A program made the position numbers and the translations under genes. Below, one piece after another: positions 55,056 to 64,000 of a stretch of DNA of 64,000 nucleotides (position 1 is its first letter; every line of letters begins with the position of its first letter). The notes under the pieces were generated by a model. That model was not told the origin of the DNA. It was given only the letters and a program-made list of their open reading frames with translations, and made no database searches. The DNA comes from Locusta migratoria. Lineage: Eukaryota > Arthropoda > Insecta > Orthoptera > Acrididae. The stretch lies in NCBI GenBank assembly GCA_026315105.1, contig CM048750.1, positions 110,515,297 through 110,579,296 of the forward strand. The letters are read 5' to 3'.

Positions 55056-55470
55056 TTCAAATTAATATTTGTTCCATAGCTCATGAATACATTTCGTTAT
55101 TATGTAGACTTGCTAGTTTAAAAAACGATTTCTTCGCCTGAAATAACACCACATTTAGTTGTTAAGAAACTTTTTTATTTATTTCTTTATTTTTATTTTC
55201 GTAAAATTACTAATTTATATCTAAAACGTATTTTACTTTGGTGTTTCGATTCAATAAGTCTTTTAATTTCTTTTTAAATGCTTGTTGGGTGTCAGACGGT
55301 CAATCGTATTTCGAGAGTGATCAAAAACTTTTATGGCAGCTTAATTTGCCCCTTTCTGTGCTAAAGTTAAATTGATCTAGAATAGTGATGATTATCCTTT
55401 CTCCTAGATTTTACTTTTATAAAGCTACTGTGAGATCCTTAACCTAGATGATCCTAACGTCCTTCAAGAA
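55056..55470 (-). mobile_element. Minus-strand LINE fragment, family K
   Basis: It shares attaatatttgttccatag, gatcaaaaacttttatggca, cctttctgtgc and atcctttctcctag with 8511-9118. It is more diverged and lacks intact coding. Confidence 0.6.
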
Positions 55471-56624
55471 GGATTGTGTGTAATTTTTTTTTAATTCAAA
55501 GTAATTGTATCCTTTTGGAACAAAACACTTTCTTCAACAATGGATTGTCACTTAAACGTCGATCGTGTTGACATTCATATGCTAATAATCAATGTTTCAG
55601 TACGTTATTCTATGTTATTAACCCTTGAAGATGGGGCTTCAAAAACATCGGATGAGTTAACTGTCAGGATTTCAGGTGTGTAAGTATTTACACATCACTT
55701 TTATTTTTATTATTCCATAACATATGGATGGCTTTACATTTAAAATGTTATATCTATTATATAACATTAGTATTTCCAGTTTTTCTTCTTTCCGGAAGGA
55801 CGACCTATTATGCATAGACTAAGGGTGTAATTTATGTAAAATCAATTTTACTGCATTTGGACGAGTTAAGAATCAGGTATTCAACTATCTTTTCAAAGCA
55901 AGAGTAACCTAAACCATTCAGAAACATCTGGATTCAGTAAGTGTCTTCAGGGTGATCTTACATTAGCTTCAGCTATTATTCTCGTTACATGCTTTTCTGG
56001 GCATACCGAAAGACCCGATACCATCCTTCTGCTTTCACCCATGACGTCAAAGGCGGTAACATAATAAACGGAAAAAAGGAGGAAAACAACATGCCGCACC
56101 ACAAAACAAAACTCATGAAATAAAGCTTCCCATTACGCACAAAACAAAACAAAAAACTTTCCTTCTCCACAATGCTCTGCCAAGCAGGTGCCATTACGAA
56201 AGAAGAAATATCCAAGTGATTGTGTTTGTTTAATTAAATCAAGAGACTCAGTAGGTGGATGTGTGAACGTAAATTGATCAGTGTCTATTGTAAAAAGTAT
56301 GACACATTACTAACAAAAGGAAAATGATTAATGTTTCTCCTCATAGGACACAATACAACAATGACATGGTCAGAGGAAGCGAGTTCTACCCCGTGCTTCA
56401 GTTCACCCCTTTTCTGGAATGAATAATTGTTTACTCACAGATAAATTATCTCCAAATATGGTGCCATACTAAATAAGTGAATGAAAATGATCACAGTAAT
56501 TTACTTAGATGTTCATAACCCAATTCGCAATAAGGTTAACAGAATAAGGAGATGAACACAAACCTTTCAGCAGATATTCATTGTCTTTCTTGCAATTAAA
56601 TCTACTATAAGTACAAACACAAAT
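55471..56624. other. AT-rich unassigned sequence
   Basis: No coding or repeat signature was recognised. Confidence 0.4.
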
Positions 56625-56818
56625 ACTTTGCATATTATATCTTAGCTATAGACTACTCTTCAAAGTCGATATTTATTAATGGCGTCATCCCATGTGCTGT
56701 ATGGAACTGTATGTACTGTGTTTATCAAAATTTTACGAGCGTCCATTTGTAAAGAACTACTTAATAGCGTTTTGAATGATATTATTTACAATCCTGTTTC
56801 TGCACACTGCTAACGAAG
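56625..56818 (-). mobile_element. Minus-strand LINE fragment, family K
   Basis: It matches the 20.98-21.10 kb part of family K: tatttattaatggcgtcatc, gtatggaactgtatgtactg and tttgtaaagaactacttaat. It abuts the plus-strand LINE that follows. Confidence 0.6.
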
Positions 56819-57860
56819 ATACGAGCTTATGGAATAGGTTCAAAGATTTGTGACTAGCTGGAAGACATCGTAAGCAATAGAAAGCAGTACGTTGTTCTCG
56901 ACGGCGAGAGTTCGTTCATCAGAGACGAGTGTATCGTCAGGCGTGCCCCAGGGGAGTGTGATAGGACCGCTATTATTTTCTATCTATATAAATGATCTGA
57001 TGGACAGAGTAAGTTGTAATTTGCGGCTGTTTGTTGATGATGCTGTGCTGTATGGGAGGACGTCGTCTTTAACTGACTGTAATAGCATACAGGACGACTT
57101 AGACAAAATTTCTAGTTGGTGCGAAGATTGACAGCTAGCTCTCAATGTGGAAAAGTGTAAGGTGATGCGCATGAGTAGGAAAAACAATCCCATAATGTTC
57201 GAATACAGCATTAGTAGTGAGCTTCTTGATGCTGTCGCATCGTTCAAATATCTAGGCGTAACATTGCAGAGCGATATGAAATGGAACGAACATGTAAGGA
57301 CAGTTGTGAGTAAGGCGGACAGTCGACTTCGGTTTATTGGGAGAATTTTGGGAAGATGTATTTCATCTGTAAAGGAGACCGCGTATAAAATGCTTTTACG
57401 ACCACGTCTTGAGTATTGTTCAAGTGTTTGGGACCCGCAGCAGATCAGTTTAAAGGAAGACATAGAAGCAGTTCAGAGGCGAGCAGCTAGGTTAGTTACT
57501 GGTAGATTCGACCAATGTGCGAGTGTCACGGAGAAGCTCCGGGAACTCAATTGGGGATCGCTGGAGGAAAGACGACCTACTTTTCGTGAAGTTCTGTTGA
57601 GGAAATTTAGAGGGCCGGAATTTGAAGCTGAGTGTAGTACGATCTTGCTGCCTCCTACTTACACTTCGCCTAGTCATCACAAAGACAAGATAAGAGAAAT
57701 TAGGAGTCATATGGAGGCGTAAAAGCATTCTTTTTTCATCGTTCTATTTCGGAGTGGAATAGGAAAGGAAATGCCTAGTAGTGGTACAGTGTACCCTCCG
57801 GCACGCACCTTACGGTGGGTTGCGGAGTATGTATGTAGATGTAGATGAGATTACTATACT
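56819..57860 (+). pseudogene. CR1/L2-like LINE, second subfamily, one stop and 5' decay
   Basis: The coding order is GVPQGSVIGPLLFSIYINDL (motif B), LRLFVDDAVLYG (catalytic box with both Asp), ISSWCED, then TGA at 57129-57131 where Trp is expected, QLALNVEKCKV, FKYLGVTLQSDMKWNEHV, LRFIGRILGRCISSVKETAY, RPRLEYCSSVWDPQQ, EDIEAVQRRAARLVTGRFDQ and KDKIREIRSHMEA at 57722. The 5' end has a frameshift before motif B. The 3' end is tatgtatgtagatgtagatg, like the tail of the 9.8-kb LINE. It is related to, but distinct from, that copy. Confidence 0.87.
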
Positions 57861-58334
57861 AAGCACAGTCCAGCATCCTGGCAATACTGCCTGTCATGGA
57901 CACCATCTCCTGGAGGACGGCTTGCCATCAAAAGTGCCTTCTGACGATCGAAACCACCTGATGACAAAAATGTATTTCACATTTCCTTAGAGTATTGAAC
58001 CTTTGGGTGTGATTGAAGCACACCTACAATATAATTAACTTTGAGAAACGCTGGTTATAAAACTTCGGCCCAAAAACATTTGTGCACCGTATTTCCCAGC
58101 ATGATGAGGCTCCGACACCAGGGCTGCTCGGGGATGACGGTGCCACTCCGGAATGGCAGGGCAGCCCAGGCTGTGCGCTGCCTGGTCCTGCTTGGACTGC
58201 ATGCTGCTACCTGGATTGCACAGAAGTGTAGCAGCATTGCAGCGAAGCCCTGAAACCTATGAAATAGTTATACACCGTTTCCTGGGGTACCTGAAGGTTG
58301 TATGTCTTCAGAGCTGTGGATGATGAGATCATCT
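57861..58334. other. Unassigned sequence
   Basis: No coding or repeat signature was recognised. Confidence 0.35.
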
Positions 58335-59580
58335 TTTTTTATTTTCCTTTATTTTTATTTCAATTCCCATAAACAGGGTGGGCTGTCAGCACTCGCAGGC
58401 ACTCCTCAACAGAGAGATACACAATACCAAAAAAGGAGGGCACGAAGAAAGTCAAGGTGACAGCAACAATAAAGATAAAAAATAAATAAGATAGACTCAG
58501 AGACATTGTACCACATAAAAGATCTCAAGGAAACACAAGGTGTCGGCTATGGGTTAGCCATTCACTGTTCATAAAATAAAATAACTTGCTGAGACTATAT
58601 TGTATTCACTAAGCACACACTAAATGACTGAGGATCATGAGATGGATGGGGCGGGGGGAAAGGCGAAAGGGTGGTGAGAGTGTTGAAAAAACATGGTCAG
58701 TTAAAAAAAACACACGTCAGCTGCAGTTTGGTCTTTCGCTGGTCGTTTTAAAAACCACACTTTGTTAAATCTCACCTGGACATAGCACCAGGACAACATG
58801 AATGACAGGGAAGGTAACTGGGGAAGTGAGTTGAAGAAGGGGTGGGAGGAGAAATGAGGGGAGGGGAAGGAGGAGGGGCCACAGGGTCGAGAGGAGGACA
58901 GTGAGGCAGGATGTCCCAGGAAGCCAGGAGGGGCAGAAGAGGTGAGGCATGTCACAGGGATAGGTGGAGAAGGAAGTGGGTAGGAGAGAGCGGAGGTATA
59001 GGACCCTCTGAGAGGGATAGGAGGAGGTGAAGATTCACAGCTGGTAGGAAGGATAAATGTCAGGGTGGAGGGTATCATCCAGGAGGGGGATGGTACGGAA
59101 GTTGCCATGAGAGAGAATATGGTGGGTGGGGGAAACACAGTGAGGGAGGTGTGGCAATGATCCAGTATCTGTGATGACGGGATGGATGAGAGGATTGAGC
59201 GGGTCTAATTTTCGGTAGAGGCAGAGGTGTTCAATGAAGAGGACAAGGCAGGGAAGGGGAAGAGGTCATAAAGGATCCGTGTGGAGATTGGGGCATAAAG
59301 GGGGATACGGAAGGTGAGGTGGAGTGCTTGGCATTCTAAGATCTCGAGGTATTTTTAGAAGTACAGGAGTGGGTGGAGATCCAGGCAGGATGGGCTACGC
59401 AAAGGATGGAGTGGATGAAGGATTTGTGGGTGTAAAGGACTGTGGAGGGGTGTAGACCCCAAGTTCAAACAATGAGACGTTTCAGGAGGCAGAGGCGAAA
59501 GTGAGCTTCATCTTGGTTTGAGTGGAAGTAGGAAGTCAAGTAGAGGGTTTGGTTCTATGGTCAGTGCTAGTTATTTAAGG
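58335..59580 (-). mobile_element. I/R1-type LINE 3' region, copy 1 (minus strand)
   Basis: The strand is strongly C/T-rich when read in coding sense, with leucine-, proline- and serine-rich frames and no intact protein. The 3' end at 58335 on the minus strand is an A-rich tail (aaataaaaataaaggaaa-like). Its joining to copy 2 at 59580 suggests two insertions of related elements. The assignment rests on the neighbouring copy and on general composition. Confidence 0.45.
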
Positions 59581-59584
59581 GTGT

Positions 59585-60245
59585 GTGATTATCTTTATTT
59601 TATTTTATTGTTATTTTAAAGTTACTGGATGGCGGCCGGCAGCTTCATTGCTGCTTTTCAGCCGATAGTGCAAAAAATTTGTCATCAAGAACAGAAACAT
59701 TAAAGGAGCAAACAAAGCAGAATTTAAAACATTGTAAAGATGCTAAAATTGGAGATCTAACAAGATTACAAAGAACAGCAAAACACATTCTGAATTTTAA
59801 ACTGGTCACGGTGATTAAAACAGACATATATACAGCATTAAAACTTTCGGAGATTAAAACTCATGCAATGGAGGACAGGTGACGGCGACTAGAGCACACA
59901 ATTAAAAACACATGGCAACTCGAATATTCATCCTGTTCTGCAGTTGCTGACGTCTTAAAACTGGAATACTGAACACAAAACACTGGCACTGACACTGACA
60001 CATGAACACAGGCGAAGCACTGATTAAAACTGATGGCACAGGTTCCCAGCAGGGGAAAGGAGTTTGAGGAGGTTGAGGCTGGAGAGGGCATTATCATGGA
60101 CTGTATGAAGGTGGAGTTTTCAGGACAGAGAGCGGTAGAGGGTAAGGCCTAGGTATTTGAGAGTTTTGGTTTGCGGGATGGTGTGGTCATGCAGCGTAAG
60201 GAAGAGGTCGCGGTGACGGAAGAACGGGGTGGTGTGACCTATGAT
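59585..60245 (-). pseudogene. I/R1-type LINE ORF2 C-terminal fragment, copy 2 (minus strand)
   Basis: On the minus strand positions 60245-60030 encode TTPFFRHRDLFLTLHDHTIP, KTLKYLGLTLYRSLS, then a TGA in place of Trp, KLHLHTVHDNALSSLNLLKL and LSPAGNLCHQF. This is the thumb-region style of I/R1-group LINE reverse transcriptases. A 3' untranslated region follows (60030-59620), ending in an A-rich tail at about 59590. Confidence 0.7.
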
Positions 60246-61638
60246 TATTGCTCGATCACCTAGCCAAGAAATCGTCAGGAAAGCCTGAAGAGTTACAGAG
60301 ATGCCCTTGTCTAATCCTGATATATTTTAAATGATAATTATGCAAATTGTTGAACGTCAGTATTTTCCTCGTCCTGAATGCTCTTGTAACAGGTATAGTG
60401 TGTCCTGTAATAGCCTTGTAGTAATACACAGTAGATAGAGGCAAACTAAGCGGAGCGGTGGTGAAGTCCAGCTGTAGCAGTGGGTGCAGCGCTAATAACT
60501 CGCACATAATGGTTTCCCTTGGCCGGCGGAAGCGCCCTCCATTTCCTGAGGCACGCCTCGCAGAGCACAGCTCCTCCCGCCGCCGCGATGAAATTTTCAA
60601 AGCGGCGCTTACCCCTCCCCTTAATAAATTGATATTTCCCTAACTGGCTTGCTGCGCTCCGTAGCGTTATTCTAAGCGCTTCCCTCTCTTATTCGAGATA
60701 ATGGCACAGTCCTCTCACTTCTGTTGCCGAGAGCACGGTAACACGTGGAAGCAAATGAAAAGATAACAGCACTCTGCAGCTGTGAGATGAGTGTGTAAAC
60801 TTCATGACACACTTTTTCGGCTGCATCTCTTACAAGAAATAAAACGCACTGGTTAAACCCTACATAACAAATCATCAAATGCCGCGATAGAAGTTTACTC
60901 GAGATTTGTTTAACCAGTTGATACCATTTTCGTCTAGTATTTAAGAAAATATTCATAATCAAATGAAAGGTGTAAGGTAAATACTAAAGCCGTTCTCACA
61001 CGGGACGTGCTGTCTCAACGTGGCGCAGTCCAGACGTGCTGTCTATCTAGCTACTGCACGCTCTGAAACAAACCCGCTACATCCCACGGAACGCGCTGCT
61101 AATCGTGATATGCGACCGCAAGATTTACAAAGGTGGATGTGCGTAAAATTATACGATATCTCTGTTAGCTATGGTCGAAACAAAGGAAGAAACAAAAATA
61201 TTTGGAACTGTAGCTTTCTTATGCTTGCACGTGGCATGCAATACTCTTCCAGAATCCAAGAAACACAAACACGGTGTATCTATCTGACAGCAGATGATAA
61301 TGATAACAAAATATACGACCAAATTACTTTCGGCCAAAATCATAAAACAAATTGTGATGGTGAAATACATCATCTGCACCACCTTAACATGTCTTGCGTT
61401 CTTATCGTCCCAATTTCAGCGTTGTACATATTCTGCATATTCAAATGATGACTTTGGCATTCCTTCGGAAATAACAGGTTCTACCTCATACATTTTACTT
61501 GTACATACACGGAGGACAACGCCTCAGATCGACAATGTTGGTAGTGATAATTTTTGCTTTCAGCATTGTACGTAAACACTGTTCCTCCTTCACTGTACTG
61601 CTGCAACAGAATTCAAACACCGTGGGGAAAACCAAGTG
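60246..61638. other. Unassigned sequence with a GC-rich part
   Basis: Positions 60430-60660 are GC- and CpG-rich. A 142-codon frame at 61020-61448 has no recognisable domain and composition like non-coding DNA. No gene is called. Confidence 0.35.
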
Positions 61639-61842
61639 CCCGCCGCGGTGGTCGAAGAGACTGAGGCGCTCCAGTCACGGTCTGCACGGCCACTACGGTC
61701 GGGGGTTCGAATCCCCCCCCTCTCGGACATGGATATTTGTGCCGTCCTTAGTCTTAGGTAGTTCATAAGTAGTTTGTAACTTTAGGGACTGATGACCCCG
61801 TAGTTATGTCCCATGGACTATGCAAACATTTGAAACATTTTT
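61639..61842 (+). mobile_element. tRNA-headed SINE, family 1 (plus strand)
   Basis: It is flanked by the perfect 12-bp direct repeat gaaaaccaagtg at 61627-61638 and 61843-61854. The head starts cccgccgcggtggtcgaaga. The B-box gggttcgaatccccc is intact. Confidence 0.93.
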
Positions 61843-61854
61843 GAAAACCAAGTG

Positions 61855-62910
61855 ATGTAGGGTACTGTCTTGAAATTTATTAGTTCTTGTGCCCTAGCAC
61901 GAAAAACAGCAAATCCTCTCCTGGACAGAGTTCGTTCTTGTTTCTAATAAATAACGTCGAATACCGGGTTATAATTCTATTAAATTAACAAATACGTTTC
62001 ATAAACCGTAATTAAACCAAATCGTTATAAATATCTGGGAGAGTCTAAATGCAAACATGTTATTTACATCTCTTTTCCTCCATAGCTCGTGATGCTAACG
62101 CCAAGCTAATGTAAGAAAAATAAAAAAAAAATTAAAAAAACGATTAGCGGATATTAAACTTAAATTAGCAAGAAAGAACCAGAAAGACTGAGGAAAAAAA
62201 TAAAAATATTTCGGTAGTGCGCAAACACAAACCGGACCAACTAGTAACCTACACAGTGCAGCCTACGACGCTACCAACTACACTATTTCTGCACTGCTCC
62301 CAGCGTTTCAGTTTCCAGATGTACTACACATCTAAAACATATTGTAATATGTTATATATTTATGACATAGCATTACAAAGACACTCCTATGAAAGAATGG
62401 CATTACATCGTAGCAAAGAAACGATATTCTATCACGGTATACAAATTATATCACTGATACACGTTAAATGCGATGATCTTTAAAGCTATGAAAATGAGCT
62501 TTCCGGTAATTTATTGTAACAAATCATATCTAAAATAACGCGTTTTCAAAAGTTCCTCAATTTTCTGGCACTTTAAAAAAGATTATATTCATTTATCGTA
62601 CGCTACCACGAAATAACCCTCGGAATACGGAGTTCCATTTGCAATATGGCGGTTCAAAAGTTCTGCTCGTCACGTGAAAACCAGGTCGTTCCTCATTGGC
62701 CACGTTCCACTTCACGAAGCAAACCTTTAACATGCCAGATCCTTCGTTCCACGCTTCGCAGGGCAGTGGAACGTGGAATTCTACGCTGCGAAGCCACCAC
62801 TTTCTCCTACACGTGCGTTTCCACGTCCCGTGAGAGGACGGCATAAGAGATCAAAGCAGTAAGAAATTATATATTTTGGGCATCCGCTGCTGTAGACTTG
62901 AGTCATAATG
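61855..62910. other. Unassigned sequence
   Basis: Positions about 62590-62850 contain a CpG-rich segment with inverted fragments (ggaacgtgga and its complement). No gene was recognised. Confidence 0.35.
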
Positions 62911-63363
62911 ATGGAAACCGCTTCAGCTGTTTGGTGTTATTTTATTAACCAACCAGTTTCGTGGCATTAGAGTCACATCATCAGGGTTATCTGTATACAA
63001 AGAGGAAATGTTCAAATGTTTGTAGAGCTTATGGGACTTAACTACGGGGTCATCAGTCCTTAAACTTACAAACTACTTATGAACTAGCTAAGACTAAGGA
63101 CGGCACAAATATCCATGCCCGAGGGGGGATTCGAACCCCCGACCGTAGTGGCCGCGCAGACCGTGACTGGCGCTCCTCAGTTCCCTCGGCCACCACGGTC
63201 GGCCCCCTACAAAGAGGAGCAAATGCCAGTAACAATCGCGTTATGTTATTTTACATTTGGCATTTGCTCCTCTTTGTGTACAGATAACCCTGATGATGTG
63301 GCTCTAATGCCACGAAACTAGTTCGTTAATAAAATAACACCATACAGCTGAAGCAGTTTCCAT
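62911..63363. mobile_element. Foldback element, about 115-bp arms, with a SINE in the left arm
   Basis: The left arm (62911-63006, continuing at 63219) and right arm (about 63258-63363) are inverted complements containing ttagagtcacatcatcaggg, gttatctgtatacaaagagg and agcaaatgcca or their complements. The loop is about 25 nt once the SINE is removed. Confidence 0.88.
63007..63207 (-). mobile_element. tRNA-headed SINE, family 1 (minus strand), inside the foldback
   Basis: It is flanked by the perfect 11-bp direct repeat tacaaagagga at 62996-63006 and 63208-63218. The B-box gggttcgaatcccccc (minus strand) is intact, so the copy is young. Confidence 0.93.
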
Positions 63364-64000
63364 CAAAGCAGAAAGAGATTAAAGTTTAAAGCATTGCTTC
63401 GTTTCGTAGAATAAAAGTGCTTGCACTTCCGATTTTTCTTTCTTCTGCTTCGACCTCACAATCGTTGACTTCTTCAGGTGCTCCGCGAGAATGGTCTCTT
63501 GGAGAGAGCCCTCGGCGCGGCGCGGTTCTCATTTCACGAACGCGACCCAGATGGAAGACGAGCTGGCTGCGGACAGCAGTCGAAACACCACCAACGTGCA
63601 GAGGGGCTATTGGAACCACGCCTGGCTAGCGCTAAGCATTGGTTGGGTATAAATACAGTACTCGATCCACGAAGAGACCATTTTGGGTAGAACCTAAAAA
63701 AGATAACCAGCTATGACGCCGAAATATCGTGCCAGAACGGCGCGAACATCCGACAGAAGTCCCCTTTATTCATCATTTCAGCAGACCGCTGGGGAAGTCT
63801 GTAAAGTTACCTCAGAATACTCTGTGGGGAGGAGATGTTGCGTAACATCAAGAAGCTGGAAGAGCTTCGGCAAAAGAAAGCGAGGATGCTGCGTTCTCTC
63901 AGTTTCCTGCTGAGATGCCGAGAGGGGCAGGTAGGACCAGTTTTTGGCAGTATGAAGGATCACGTATACACGAAAGCCGAAAACGGAAACAAAAACCGTG
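63364..64000. other. Unassigned sequence with a GC-rich part
   Basis: Positions 63470-63640 are GC-rich with overlapping open frames on both strands and no recognisable protein. Confidence 0.35.

Noticed and set aside
58701..59138. 145-codon Pro/Ser-rich minus-strand frame
   Set aside because: Low-complexity translation of a pyrimidine-rich strand that appears to be part of a LINE. No conserved motif.
61020..61448. 142-codon open frame on the plus strand
   Set aside because: No recognisable domain, no supporting neighbours, and composition like non-coding DNA. It was left unannotated.
1..64000. CRISPR array, operons or bacterial-type signals
   Set aside because: No regularly spaced identical short repeats with unique spacers. 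All repeat arrays are microsatellites, minisatellites or transposon-derived, and the content is clearly that of an animal genome.

Overview
The window looks like intergenic DNA from a large, repeat-rich insect genome, most likely an orthopteran (locust or grasshopper type). This is inferred from the repeat families alone: abundant short tRNA-headed SINEs with a conserved body, RTE-like, CR1/L2-like and I/R1-like LINEs, mariner/Tc1, pogo, piggyBac and Mutator-like DNA transposons, and many foldback elements. I found no convincing host gene, rRNA gene, functional tRNA gene or CRISPR array. Nearly every coding stretch I can recognise is a reverse transcriptase or transposase remnant. The most intact is a 361-codon LINE reverse transcriptase at 9795-10880.

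Layout. 0.3-2.6 kb: a foldback-like pair of inverted repeats holding a SINE and an internally deleted Tc1/mariner-type element. 3.0-5.8 kb: a Mutator-like element with terminal inverted repeats, apparently inserted in a minus-strand RTE-like LINE. 6-9.1 kb: SINEs and a minus-strand LINE fragment. 9.1-11.3 kb: an RTE 3' fragment, the CR1/L2-like LINE with intact ORF, and SINEs. 11.9-14.0 kb: a hAT-like MITE, a 269-bp tandem duplication and two mariner derivatives, one palindromic. 15-17.6 kb: a LINE fragment, a perfect-looking hairpin and a decayed Tc1 transposase. 18.8-22.3 kb: SINEs, a LINE with an (AT)n array, and an inverted pair of tRNA-headed repeats. 22.7-24.8 kb: a piggyBac element flanked by TTAA and split by an I-clade LINE. 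26-27.6 kb: a pogo/Tigger-type transposase remnant. 30.6-34.2 kb: a Tc1-like element carrying two SINEs, a foldback MITE (with its own SINE) and a solo LTR. 35-37.2 kb: a 684-bp foldback and a palindromic MITE. 40.7-48.8 kb: a cluster of RTE-like LINE copies, one split by a 1.8-kb insertion with an 18-bp target duplication, and a second palindromic mariner MITE. 50.3-51.4 kb: a second Tc1/mariner-type relative of the 1.5-kb element. 54.4 kb: a Helitron-like 3' terminus. 55-60.2 kb: LINE fragments. 61.6-63.4 kb: SINEs and another foldback.

Three themes stand out. First, long inverted repeats are frequent (about ten in 64 kb), and two of them are rearranged mariner elements whose two arms both carry the end of the transposase gene and share the same internal junction, so they form a mobile, self-complementary family. 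Second, the 3' ends of the two main SINE families match the 3' end of the I-clade LINE at 23.1-23.8 kb, including a small stem-loop, which suggests that LINE type as their mobilising partner. Third, insertions are nested and many retain clean target-site duplications, so their relative order can be read directly.
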